From Saprospiraceae bacterium (GTDB lineage: Bacteria > Bacteroidota > Bacteroidia > Chitinophagales > Saprospiraceae): 56,655 nt of DNA. The notes under the pieces were generated by a model, which was not told where the DNA came from, made no database searches, and saw nothing but the letters and a program-made list of their open reading frames with translations. Both the position numbers and the translations under genes were made by a program. Of the stretch, positions 26,653 through 36,107 are shown in pieces (within the stretch, counting starts at the first letter, position 1; each line of letters begins with the position of its first letter). The stretch lies in assembly GCA_021604865.1 (NCBI GenBank), contig BQJU01000046.1, positions 1 through 56,655 on the forward strand, read 5' to 3'.

Positions 26653-27849
26653 TTAAACTTTTTTTCGCTTAAATTTTAAACTTTCAACAAAACCTGTTAG
26701 AGAGTCGACTTCTTGGTGTGTATTATAATAATGTGGAGACACCCGCAAAGCCCAATCTACCTGTTTTTGGTCAAAATCTATGCGGGCATATTCCTTCCAA
26801 TTGATCGAAGTATTGATCCCTTCATGCTGAATTAACGAGTGTAATTCCTCGGGCCCAAATCCTTCCAGGTGAAGGGTGATGATCCCACCTAGCCTGGAAC
26901 CTTTGTCGAGGACTTTCAAGCCGGGAATCTGTTGCAATTTAGTCCGGCAGTAGTCGGAGAGCTCCACGACCCGCGATTCGATAGTAGACAGACCGACTTC
27001 CAGTGCATAATCCACCGCCACCTTGGAGCCAAGCAACAAGGCAAAAGGGCGTTCCCAGATCTCAAAACGTTTGGCATCTGCCACTGGCTGATAGGCATTA
27101 GTAGCTGTCCAGCGGGCACTATGCAGATCGAGAAAGATTGGCTCAAGACCCATCTGTAGCGCTTTATCGGAGACATATAGAAACCCGGCACCTCTGGGGC
27201 CTCTTAGAAACTTGCGGAACGTAGCACTTAAAAAATCGCAATGGATTTCCTCAACATCGACAGGTATCTGGCCTACCGACTGGCAGGCATCTACTATATA
27301 TAAGGTGTCGAATTCCTTACAAATCTGACCAATTGCGACTACATCCTGTATCAGGCCGGAATTGGTAGGCATCTGGGTGACAGCCACTAATTTGGGGCGG
27401 TAACGTTGTACCAACTCCCGAACTGATTGTGGGTCCACCCCACCTTCCGGTAAATTTTCGGCCCGGATCAACTGAACGCCCTGATTTTTGACCAGCTGAA
27501 AAAAGGCGATCTGATTGGATACATAATCGTCATTGGTGGTCAGTAAATAGTCTCCTTTGTTGAAGGGCACGGAGGATAAAGCCCGGTTGTATGCATCGGT
27601 GGCATTATTGAGGTAAGCAATGTTTTCGGGCTTGGTATTTAACAGCGTGGCTATGCTTTGGTAAAAGCCATTGATGCTTTGTTTGGCAATTGCCGCAGCT
27701 TCGTACCCTCCGGCTGAGGCTTCCAGTTCGAGGTGGGCCTTCATAACATCAATTACCGGGCGGGGCATCAGAGCCGCACCGGCATTGTTGAAGTGAATGA
27801 CTTCCTGGCATGCAGGCGTATCTTCTCGCCATTTTTGTAGGTTGGACAT
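26653..27849 (-). CDS. Class V aminotransferase (cysteine desulfurase-like)
   Basis: A 398-aa PLP enzyme of aminotransferase class V. Motifs: an HFNNAGAALMP opening at about 19-29, TNDDYVSN, TQMPTNSGL, VDACQSVGQIPVDV (Asp for the PLP nitrogen), and SATFRKFLRGPRG, where the Lys should form the Schiff base (usual form SxHK). The class includes cysteine desulfurase, isopenicillin N epimerase-like enzymes and kynureninase. No active-site Cys loop typical of IscS/SufS was found, so an epimerase- or lyase-like role is as likely as a desulfurase. It starts 62 bp beyond the repressor gene on the same strand and seems functionally unrelated. Confidence 0.88.
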   Translation of the reverse strand: MSNLQKWREDTPACQEVIHFNNAGAALMPRPVIDVMKAHLELEASAGGYEAAAIAKQSINGFYQSIATLLNTKPENIAYLNNATDAYNRALSSVPFNKGDYLLTTNDDYVSNQIAFFQLVKNQGVQLIRAENLPEGGVDPQSVRELVQRYRPKLVAVTQMPTNSGLIQDVVAIGQICKEFDTLYIVDACQSVGQIPVDVEEIHCDFLSATFRKFLRGPRGAGFLYVSDKALQMGLEPIFLDLHSARWTATNAYQPVADAKRFEIWERPFALLLGSKVAVDYALEVGLSTIESRVVELSDYCRTKLQQIPGLKVLDKGSRLGGIITLHLEGFGPEELHSLIQHEGINTSINWKEYARIDFDQKQVDWALRVSPHYYNTHQEVDSLTGFVESLKFKRKKV

Positions 27850-27958
27850 GGGTTTGTGGTTTTTAGCGTTGTTGTACAGGGCGCTTAACGAAGGAAAAAC
27901 GGATCTTTTTTTTCCACTCGCTTCTAAAGCCGACTCCCAAAAATACGCTTAAATCAAT

Positions 27959-27992
27959 ACTTCACAAATTGCACCACAATACCCGGCCACTT
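27959..27992 (-). repeat. Remnant copy of a T9SS gene 3' end
   Basis: These ~33 bp resemble 28078-28115, the 3' end of the next gene, including CCGGGTATTG and TTTGTGAA. Read on the minus strand they encode IVVQFVKY and a stop, much like VEQFVKS and its stop. It is probably a leftover of a partial duplication or deletion. The rest of the 27850-28073 gap holds nothing recognised. Confidence 0.4.
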
Positions 27993-28073
27993 TCCCCGGT
28001 TCGGTGGAATTTATTCCGCCAAAGAATACACCTCAATTCACCAATGCAGAAAAATCTATTCCCAACCAAATTG

Positions 28074-29654
28074 CTATGATTTCACAAACTGCTCCACCCC
28101 CAATACCCGGCCACCTTGATCCACCAACTGCAAAAAATAAGTACCAACCGAAAGCTCCTCTACAATCATCAAATAAGTCGCATCTGCCATTTGGGCACGT
28201 CTTTGTTGGTGCACCTTTCCCTGCACATCAATGATGCGAAGTGTAGCATGTTCCGGTAAAGCACCAGGCCCGAGATATACATTCAATACATCCTGTACCG
28301 GATTGGGATATAACAGGAGCTTTGGTTGGGGGTTGTCCACCACCTCTTCCTCCCCACTCACCAGATGACAACCCGGCACCAGACAGCCGTATTCGTCTAC
28401 TTTGAGCAGCCAGCCTTGGGAGGGAACCGCTTCAGTACCCGTCCAATCTGCTGACCTGCCGACCATAATGAAACCTCCATCTTGTGTTTCGGCGACATCA
28501 TTGATTTCATGTAACTCTAAAAAAGTAGGCAGATCAGGATGAATGATGAGCCTTTGCCAGAGGAGCTCCCCTTCCGGAGATACTTTGACAATATACCCTC
28601 CAACATCGGTCAGGTTTTCTTCAAGGGGATCTCCATTACCATAGGAGTCTTGTTGAACGCCCACAACCAGATAGCCACTGCCATCAGAGATAGGGATTAC
28701 TTTTTTAAATTCATGTAAAGGATTTGTTTGCCCAAGGGCCAGGGTAATGCCCCATTCTTCTTCCAATTCGCTGTTCAATTTGAATAGATAACAATCCCAA
28801 TAAATGTCACTAGTTTCAATATTAACCGGAATTTCCGTACCTATCGCGGAAGCAACAATAAGCCCTCCATCCGGGGTAGCCAGCATGCTTTCTGCACTCC
28901 TTTGTATTCTATCGGCTGGTGATTGCCACTGCCAGAGTTCTTCTCCCAGGGTATCCACCCCAATCAATTGGGTTTGAAAGTCATAGTTTTGGTCTTGCAT
29001 GTAAACCTTCTCCCTTTCTCCGCCCAGTACTATGGTATTTTCATTTAATTGGACAATACATTCGGAATGGTCTGACCAAGGTGGTTGGCTGTATGCATGG
29101 GTCATCAGTAAATCCCCCTCTGTATTATAGACAACCAGGATAGCGGCTGCTTCATAAGTTTGACCTTGATGAACTAAATTATCACCTGTTATATATAATT
29201 TATTATTCAGGATAATGAAGTCATTAAATCTGAAAAAAGTACCTGGTTCCACAAAACTCGTCAACGCCCTTTCCCATACAATTTCGCCTAATAGATTGTA
29301 TTTAATCAGTAATCCTTTCATCTCCGGTTCAAGCGAATATCCTATAGCGTATAAGTGATTATCGTATTCTGTTAATACATTTCCCCAGGTAGCATATGTT
29401 TTATCACTGAATACAGAGACTTTGCTTGACAACAGATTGCCCGACTGGTCAAAAAATGCCAGGCTGCTTCCTTGTTTGTAGGGAGGCAATGTATCTACAA
29501 TGATCCCGGAAATAGCAAAGGTGTCTCCTGTTATTTCCAGTCCGGTGAATACAGCCCCCCGAAAACCGAAATGAAAACGTTTGGAAAAGGTAATCTGGGC
29601 AGTGGCGTCAATACAAAACAAGCTTAGCATTAAAATGAAAATATACTTAATCAT
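28074..29654 (-). CDS. Secreted propeller-like protein with T9SS sorting domain
   Basis: A 526-aa protein. I choose the ATG at 29652-29654, which gives a normal signal peptide (MIKYIFILMLSLFCIDATAQ). The frame is open to 29699. The central part has repeated strand motifs such as TPDGGLIVASAIG, DGSGYLVVGVQQ and DGGFIMVGRSAD, typical of SBBP/Kelch-like beta-propellers. The last ~75 residues form a type A T9SS sorting domain (LLYPNPVQDVLNVYL ... GTYFLQLVD). It is therefore exported across the outer membrane and probably attached to the surface. The ligand is unknown. A strong hairpin lies just 18 bp before the start. Confidence 0.88.
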   Translation of the reverse strand: MIKYIFILMLSLFCIDATAQITFSKRFHFGFRGAVFTGLEITGDTFAISGIIVDTLPPYKQGSSLAFFDQSGNLLSSKVSVFSDKTYATWGNVLTEYDNHLYAIGYSLEPEMKGLLIKYNLLGEIVWERALTSFVEPGTFFRFNDFIILNNKLYITGDNLVHQGQTYEAAAILVVYNTEGDLLMTHAYSQPPWSDHSECIVQLNENTIVLGGEREKVYMQDQNYDFQTQLIGVDTLGEELWQWQSPADRIQRSAESMLATPDGGLIVASAIGTEIPVNIETSDIYWDCYLFKLNSELEEEWGITLALGQTNPLHEFKKVIPISDGSGYLVVGVQQDSYGNGDPLEENLTDVGGYIVKVSPEGELLWQRLIIHPDLPTFLELHEINDVAETQDGGFIMVGRSADWTGTEAVPSQGWLLKVDEYGCLVPGCHLVSGEEEVVDNPQPKLLLYPNPVQDVLNVYLGPGALPEHATLRIIDVQGKVHQQRRAQMADATYLMIVEELSVGTYFLQLVDQGGRVLGVEQFVKS

Positions 29655-29671
29655 ATTTTGGAAATAAAAAT

Positions 29672-29709
29672 AGTACAGATAATGCACCGTGACCAACATT
29701 ATCTGTACT
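29672..29709 (-). terminator. Perfect 13-bp hairpin with T-runs on both sides
   Basis: Arms AGTACAGATAATG (29672-29684) and CATTATCTGTACT (29697-29709) pair perfectly around a 12-base loop. On the minus strand the stem is followed by ATTTTTATTT; on the plus strand by GTTTTTTG. It lies just past the stop of the large protease gene and 18 bp before the next start codon, so it can end the first transcript or attenuate entry into the next. Confidence 0.8.
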
Positions 29710-29723
29710 GTTTTTTGAATGAA

Positions 29724-32700
29724 TCAATGAAGTATTACCAGTCGTTGCGGAGTTAATGATTGCTTATCAATGATTAAGGTATAAGCATATACGCCAGCCG
29801 GTACTTGCGGCTGCCAAAGTATTTTACCAATTGGACCAAATAGCCGGGCCCGATGAACGATGGTACCATTAATGTCCATTACCTGTAAAACAGCAGCTTT
29901 ATTCACTCCGGACAATTGGTAATTAAAGCTCACGGCTCCGGAAGCAGGATTGGGGAAAGCACTTATTTCAGAAACTTCCGATAATTGAGCTTGTTCTTTT
30001 TCTGTTTTGATTTCAGCAGAAGTAGCTCCATCATTATTTTCTCTTTGTAAACCAGATCCTCCTCCCGGAATCGGCGGCAAGTTAAGGTAATAATAGCCAT
30101 GGAATAAATTGAGCACCTGCCGGGCCTGTGCCTTAACCATTCCCCAGGGTCCTTCGGCCAGGGTTTCCAACTGACTGATCTCGCTAACCAGGAGGCTGTC
30201 CCAATTCCGACCGGCATCCAACACATTTTTGTGAAGCTGTTTGAGCGTGTTATAATGAACAAAAGCGGTATCCATTTCCGGACTAATTAACCGGGGCTGA
30301 ATCACCTGTTGTAAAACATAATCAGCTGAATCATACAGTGCAGACTCCCAATAGGACTCCGCAATTATATAATCACTAAACAGGTCCATCTGCAGGCTGA
30401 GCCGATTGCGGATGGCGTGAACATCGATACCTGTGGTGTCTGCCATCAGGCTAATGATTAATTTTTGGCCGGCCTGCTGCATATCGCCATAACTGCTGTG
30501 CAAGTCAATTTCCAATTGCTGCCTTGCAGTAACATTATTCTGAGCAGCATATTCCAGGTAGGTCTGCTCGGTAGCATTAAAATTGCGCTGTGCCACCAGA
30601 TCGGCGATCAGCCCCCCTTTGCGTAAAGTCTCCGGATTGGCAATGGCCAGATTGAATACTTCGGTATCGCTAAACAGGCTTTGCCCGGCTACTGCTGATA
30701 ATACCTCGCCTGAAATATAGGGTGTATTGGTATTTAAGTCATTGCTCACCTGACTGATATTCCAGGGATTGGCATTGTTAACATCACTTTTTAGAGCCTC
30801 TGTATTTCCACCATCTATTTTGGATTGGTACAGGGCCAGTTGCTGGAGGTAATTCACCCTGTTTGTATCAAATTTAATTATATAGTTGCCGGTTTCTGTC
30901 GGATCGAGCAGGTCGCCTTCATTATCCCCCAAGCATGCGTTAGAAAATTCTATCTGTATTGGGAAAACATTCACAAAATTTATTGGTTCTTCGGTAGGTT
31001 CCTGATTATAATAAAAATAAGTCAATATATCCCCATCAAAAGCATTACTAAAATCACTACCCGGCGGTAAGTTATTTTGATGGAAGGTATTACCGGCAGC
31101 TGCATTGGGTGTACCCTGAAACGGCGAGATGCCTCCATCCGGTTCAACTTCAAAATCAAAACGGGTATTTGGAGGATCTCCGCCGTTTATATTACAAAGG
31201 TATTGCAGTCCTGTTGGAAACGGAAGGTTCTGAAAACTAATTCCCTGCGCGTAATTGCCTCTTTCAACATCAGTAAAGGTATTGTTTTGAATTTTATTGG
31301 CAGCCCTACCAACTTCACTGACAAAAATGCCAACCGTACCTATACCTACTCCCTCGAACACATTATCCCGCACCAAAAACCCACTACCACTTTGAATACT
31401 GATACCAAGCCCTTCTACCAGGGTAGGAGGAATATCTGTCTCCTGCGGAATGGGGGTAAGGTCATAATTGCCTAGTTTAAAAGCATTGTCCCGAATAACA
31501 AAATTCGGAACGGACCGGCTGACAATACCCAGAAAGCAATGATTGAAAGTTGCGTCCCGAACACTGAAAGTACGTTTTGAGCCACTTATTCCCGCATCAA
31601 TACCCATGAATAGCTTATTAAATGCTGTCTGATTACCACTTACTCTAAAATTGGCATTTAAACTTTGAATACCCCTGCTCACCAGGTAGGCATAATTGTC
31701 CTCCTCTTTAAGTATAATGGTTCGATCATCATTAAATACACAATTTATTAGATAAAGCCCGGAAATCCCGTTGAGAAAAAGGAAGGGATAAAGATCTGGG
31801 CGGGCATAATCGTCGGTTACCCTAAAAGTACAACCGCTTATTGTGCTTAGCGTAAACCATGAGGCTCCGGGATACTGATAGGGAGCAAAATAGAAGGAAT
31901 AACGGCAATCTTTTATTTCGCTATCAAACGCCCTGATGATGCCCCCACCGCTAACCGAGGCGGCAGTATTGGCATATTCGATCAAGGCATCATTTGTTAT
32001 TTCCAATACCCCTTGATTGGCATAAATCTGAGAAGCATTGGGGTCACCCTTCACAAGAATTCCTTCCCAATAATCTCCACATTTTGGGGAACTTATCGTC
32101 AAATGACCATTATCTATAATTAAGCGTCCGCCTTTTTCTACAGTAATTAATCCACCTGGAGGCATGATCACTTTGCAACTTATTGTTAATTGTGCACCGT
32201 TTGGAATATTGATATGGCCATTTACGATACGGGCAGTTTCCCAGGTTTGGACACCATTAATTGTAATCGTTGCGGTTGGATCCAAATTAACCTGAAGATA
32301 TTTAACGTTATTCTCCCGAAAGCTAAAAGTGTGCATGCGGGCAATTTGCAGTGGAGTAAAATTGCGCTTAGAATGTGCTGCACTATTCATAATGTTACTT
32401 AAACATCTAGGAGCAACAGTAGGATCACACCATCCTCCACACGGGTCACCACATTGAGCTACATTGTTACCACTACTACAATGGGGACATATAATATCTG
32501 AAACCTGCCCTTGATAAGAATGACCCAATCCAAGACTGTGCCCCATCTCATGTAAAACGAGCATAGCATGTTGCCATTTATTTATACCCGTTCCTGTTGC
32601 CAAATTATCGTTGTATTCGTTCCACCAATTTGTATATACATTATAATCTTGTGGCCCGTAACCAGAAGCGCCTCCAATACCACCAGTCATGAAAAAATCG

Positions 32701-33270
32701 AAATAACAATCGTCATTTCCATATTTATCCGGTAAATAGGAATTGGCAAAAGAGCCATTATTTCCCCAACCGGCCAAATCCGGAATAAACTCAATATCTG
32801 AATTTTTATCAAAGACCAATTGAATACGGGTATCGTCAATATGAGGCAGACCGTTTGGGTAAACCTGTTGTACCACACCACCGTAAATGGGTAGTTCAAT
32901 CTCTTCCAGAATGCCATTGGCAATATCCATGACTTCGCCCAGATAATCCACATGTTGCGGAATATCTTCAAAATTTAATGGATTGGCTGACGTATTTTGC
33001 ATTACATACATTTTAATCCGAATGTATTTGATCGGATCGTTGGGTGCCGGTTTGTAAGCCTCTAAGGCTGTCTCATCAAAACCTACATTGAAACATGCTG
33101 TGGAAGGCGGAATGGGACTCATGAACTCAGGCACCGGATCAGTAAGGCATTGAAAACCTTGAGCTTCTGCCGGAACATAAACAAAGAAAATCAGAAAGAG
33201 AAAAGTGATCAGAGCGCGAAAATGAGCCGTTAAACGGATAGATAGATAGATAGATAGATACTGGTTTCAT
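29724..33270 (-). CDS. Secreted metalloprotease with beta-helix and T9SS domain; start out of frame at a GATA repeat
   Basis: The long frame (1136 aa from a GTG at 33134) lacks a signal peptide at that start. Reading the same frame further upstream gives a clear signal (LTAHFRALITFLFLIFFVYV, then PAEAQ) with no ATG in frame. An ATG at 33268-33270 lies in another frame, separated by (GATA)6. Losing one unit, or gaining two, joins ATG, signal and body (1180 aa after loss of one). Domains: a metzincin-like zinc site HEMGHSLGLGH about residue 200, then NIMN; a right-handed beta-helix region (about 330-680); a helical region; and a type A T9SS domain (ISAFPNPASGAVSFNY). Likely phase-variable and shown here in the OFF state; a sequencing error is the alternative. 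Confidence 0.85.
33237..33260. repeat. (GATA)6 tetranucleotide repeat in the protease start region
   Basis: Six perfect GATA units (TATC on the coding strand) lie between the only upstream ATG (33268-33270) and the signal-peptide codons. The repeat number sets the reading frame; six is out of frame and five would be in frame. This is a classic slipped-strand contingency tract. Confidence 0.85.
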
Positions 33271-33585
33271 AAGAGCGGTTTTTGGTGAAATAATGAGAGG
33301 AATACATCCAATATAAACTAAATAGAAAGGAGAAGCAAGCTGTAGTTTAATTTAAAAGGAAAATAATCCCATTTTATCCGGACTCTTTTGCGACTAACTC
33401 AAAGATGGAACACTCTTTTTTTATCCTACTATTTTAGTTAATTTCATAAGCTGATCTGCAAGCTCCCTAAGGAGGACACCCCCCCAAATCATACTCTTAA
33501 CAAACTTTAACCCTTTCCAGGCGTTGCCTTATCAATAATTGACGTCTAAAGGGCGTTAATAATACACAAACAAACTGAATCGTAA
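33271..33585. other. Divergent intergenic region
   Basis: This 315-bp gap must hold the promoters of the secreted protease (minus) and lolA (plus). For the protease the only -7 candidate is TATATTGG on the minus strand (33308-33315, one mismatch). A C7 run occurs near 33478-33486. No gene, RNA or hairpin was recognised. Confidence 0.5.
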
Positions 33586-34260
33586 ATGAAGAAATTACTC
33601 TTGTTGATGATGGCCATAGTGCTGGTCCAGGCGGTAAATGCGCAGACAAAAGATTTTACCAAAGCCGGAGATTCCGATCCCAAAGCCAAGGCGATCCTGG
33701 ATAAGGTCAAACAAAAATATGAGGGCTATAAATCCATTGAAGCGGAGTTTACCATTGAAATGGAATTTGGCGAAGCGCCCAAAGAAGTGCAGAAAGGGAC
33801 CATTGCCCGCAAGGGAGATCAATATCACTTATCGCTTGGTACTCAGGAGATCATTTCTGACAATCAATCGCTATGGTTGATCATGCACAACAATAAATCG
33901 GTACAAATCAATAATGTGCCAGATGAGGATGAGGAAAGCCTGCTGACGCCCCAGTCTTTGTTCAACTTTTATGAAAAAGACAATTTTGTGTATACGCTGA
34001 CCAATGAGTTTGTGGAAGCGGGCCGGCCGGTCCAGGAAATTGAATTTAAACCATTGAGCAAGGATGCAGATTATGCCAAATTGCGGCTGACTGTAGATAA
34101 GAAGACCAGTGATATCGTGCGCATCAAAGCTTTTGGAAAAGACGGTTCCCGCTTTACTTTCCAAATCGGTAAGATGAATCCCAATAAGAGTTTTTCAGCT
34201 GGACACTTTGCTTTTGATAAGGGCAAATATGCCGGGTATTATGTGGAGGATTTGAGGTAA
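33586..34260 (+). CDS. lolA: LolA-family outer-membrane lipoprotein carrier
   Basis: A 224-aa periplasmic protein with a signal peptide (about 1-19, ending NAQ). The LolA pattern is visible: an early helix AKAILDKVKQKYEGYKSIEA, then strands AEFTIEM, KGTIARKGDQYHL, and LWLIMHNNKSVQIN, a central EEESLLTPQSLFNFY-like segment, and a C-terminal strand part VRIKAFGKDGSRFTFQIG. LolA takes lipoproteins from the inner membrane to the outer membrane; many lipoproteins are encoded in this window. The next gene has its own promoter inside the 45-bp gap. Confidence 0.85.
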   Translation: MKKLLLLMMAIVLVQAVNAQTKDFTKAGDSDPKAKAILDKVKQKYEGYKSIEAEFTIEMEFGEAPKEVQKGTIARKGDQYHLSLGTQEIISDNQSLWLIMHNNKSVQINNVPDEDEESLLTPQSLFNFYEKDNFVYTLTNEFVEAGRPVQEIEFKPLSKDADYAKLRLTVDKKTSDIVRIKAFGKDGSRFTFQIGKMNPNKSFSAGHFAFDKGKYAGYYVEDLR

Positions 34261-34277
34261 TGCTGGTAGAAAAAGGA

Positions 34278-34285
34278 TAACTTTG
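34278..34285 (+). promoter_or_regulatory. Bacteroidota -7 box TAACTTTG before the GH3 gene
   Basis: TAACTTTG fits TAnnTTTG exactly and lies 20 bp before the ATG at 34306. The expected transcription start would be near 34292. This suggests independent transcription from lolA. Confidence 0.55.
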
Positions 34286-34305
34286 CTGCCCAAAATTAAC
34301 GCATT

Positions 34306-35808
34306 ATGGGTTTTAAATCCTGGATCATCAAACCGGTAGCAAAAAAAATTGCCCGTGATATTGATCGCTGGTCAGCAGATGCACTGGGTGCGCAGCAGAA
34401 AGTTTTTGAGGAGCTTGTAAAAGTGGGCAGGCAAACGGCTTTTGGAAAAGACCATGGTTTTGATGGGATAAAGAGTTATGAAGCTTTCCACCAACAAATA
34501 CCCCTGAGGGATTACGAGGACCTCAAGCCCTACATCAATCGGATAAAGGAGGGAGAAGCGGATGTACTCTGGCGGGGCCGCCCGGCTTATTTTGCCAAAA
34601 CTTCCGGCACTACTTCGGGGGTGAAATACATTCCCTTAACGAAAGATAGCCTGCCCAATCACTTCGGCACAGCACGTAATGCGCTCTTTAATTATTATGC
34701 CCGCACAGGTAAAGGCCAGTGGATTGATGGGAAAATGATCTTCCTTTCTGGTAGTCCAGAAATGCATGAGGTCAATGGCATTCCGACCGGCCGCCTATCG
34801 GGTATTGTGAATCACCAGGTGCCGTCCTGGCTGCGCACCAACCAGATGCCTTCCTATACCACCAACTGCATCGAAGCCTGGGAGGAAAAACTGGACAAAA
34901 TAGTAGAAGAAACCCTCTCAAAGGATATGCGGCTGATCAGTGGCATTCCCCCCTGGGTGCAGATGTATTACGAGCGCCTACTAGAGCGGACGGGCAAACA
35001 GTTTGTGAAAGATATTTTCCCGAATTATTCGGTTTTTGTTTATGGTGGTGTCAACTTCGAACCTTATCGCGCCAAATTGGAAGCATTGGTGGGCAAACGC
35101 ATCGATAGTGTGGAAACTTATCCAGCCTCGGAGGGGTTTATCGCTTTTCAGGATAGCTGGGAAGAGCCGGGCCTCCTGTTGAATGCCTATTCTGGTATCT
35201 TTTTCGAATTTGTGCCTGCGGAGGAAATATTTAATGAGCAGCCAACCCGCTTATCTCTTGCTGAGGTTGAATTGGATGTGAATTACGCGATTATCGTGAA
35301 TAATAATGCCGGACTTTGGGGTTATAATATTGGCGATACTGTGAAATTTATCAGCAAAGACCCTTATCGTTTGTTGGTTACCGGTCGTATCAAACATTTT
35401 ATCTCTGCTTTTGGCGAGCACGTGATTGGCAAAGAAGTGGAAGAGGCTTTGCTGTCAGTAGCCAATGCCAAGGGGGTCAAAGTAGTGGAATTTACAGTAG
35501 CACCGCAGACCAATCCATCTGGGGGAGGTACTCCCTACCACGAATGGTTTATAGAATTTGACCAGGCACCGGACTCGCTGGAGGCTTTCGCCAAACAGGT
35601 GGACGAGCAAATGGTGCAACAAAATATTTATTATAAGGATTTGATTGTAGGTAAGATTCTACAACCGTTAAAAATCAGGCCGATGGTCCGCAATGCCTTT
35701 CGCGAATATATGAAAACCCAGGGTAAACTTGGCGGTCAGAATAAGGTGCCCCGCCTGAGCAATGACCGAAAGATTGCGGATGAGTTGGAGGGGTTTGTTT
35801 TGGCGTGA
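34306..35808 (+). CDS. GH3-family acyl-adenylating enzyme
   Basis: A 500-aa protein of the GH3 auxin-responsive family, of normal length. The ATP/AMP-binding motif AKTSGTTSGVKYIPLT at about 98-113 is diagnostic. Further motifs are YGGVNFEPY and YPASEGFIAFQ in the middle and NIGDTVKF plus GRIKHFISAFGEHV in the second half. Plant GH3 enzymes conjugate amino acids to jasmonate or auxin. Bacterial members are common in Bacteroidota, where the substrate is mostly unknown; some join an acyl group to an amine. Cytosolic. The start MGFKSWIIKPVAKKIA fits the family. Confidence 0.9.
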   Translation: MGFKSWIIKPVAKKIARDIDRWSADALGAQQKVFEELVKVGRQTAFGKDHGFDGIKSYEAFHQQIPLRDYEDLKPYINRIKEGEADVLWRGRPAYFAKTSGTTSGVKYIPLTKDSLPNHFGTARNALFNYYARTGKGQWIDGKMIFLSGSPEMHEVNGIPTGRLSGIVNHQVPSWLRTNQMPSYTTNCIEAWEEKLDKIVEETLSKDMRLISGIPPWVQMYYERLLERTGKQFVKDIFPNYSVFVYGGVNFEPYRAKLEALVGKRIDSVETYPASEGFIAFQDSWEEPGLLLNAYSGIFFEFVPAEEIFNEQPTRLSLAEVELDVNYAIIVNNNAGLWGYNIGDTVKFISKDPYRLLVTGRIKHFISAFGEHVIGKEVEEALLSVANAKGVKVVEFTVAPQTNPSGGGTPYHEWFIEFDQAPDSLEAFAKQVDEQMVQQNIYYKDLIVGKILQPLKIRPMVRNAFREYMKTQGKLGGQNKVPRLSNDRKIADELEGFVLA

Positions 35809-36107
35809 GGAATGAATGGAATGCAACGTTTTCAGATGGGCAGCGATAGCAGAGAAAGATTTGTTGGATCAAATTTTCAATTTCCGGAAACCAATCGCCG
35901 CTTTCTTTAATCGGTTAGTCTTTTCTGCGGAGGTAATTGCACCTTTGTTGCAAACAATTGATAAAATAGGCATACATTTTTCCGCTTAATACCTTGTGCG
36001 ACCACGATGGGGTCAAGGTTGCTAAATAAATCAATGTGGATGAAACAGTCCACAAAGTATTAGGGTGGAATACCTTTTCCACTTGTCCGGTTTTCACTAC
36101 CACTAGG

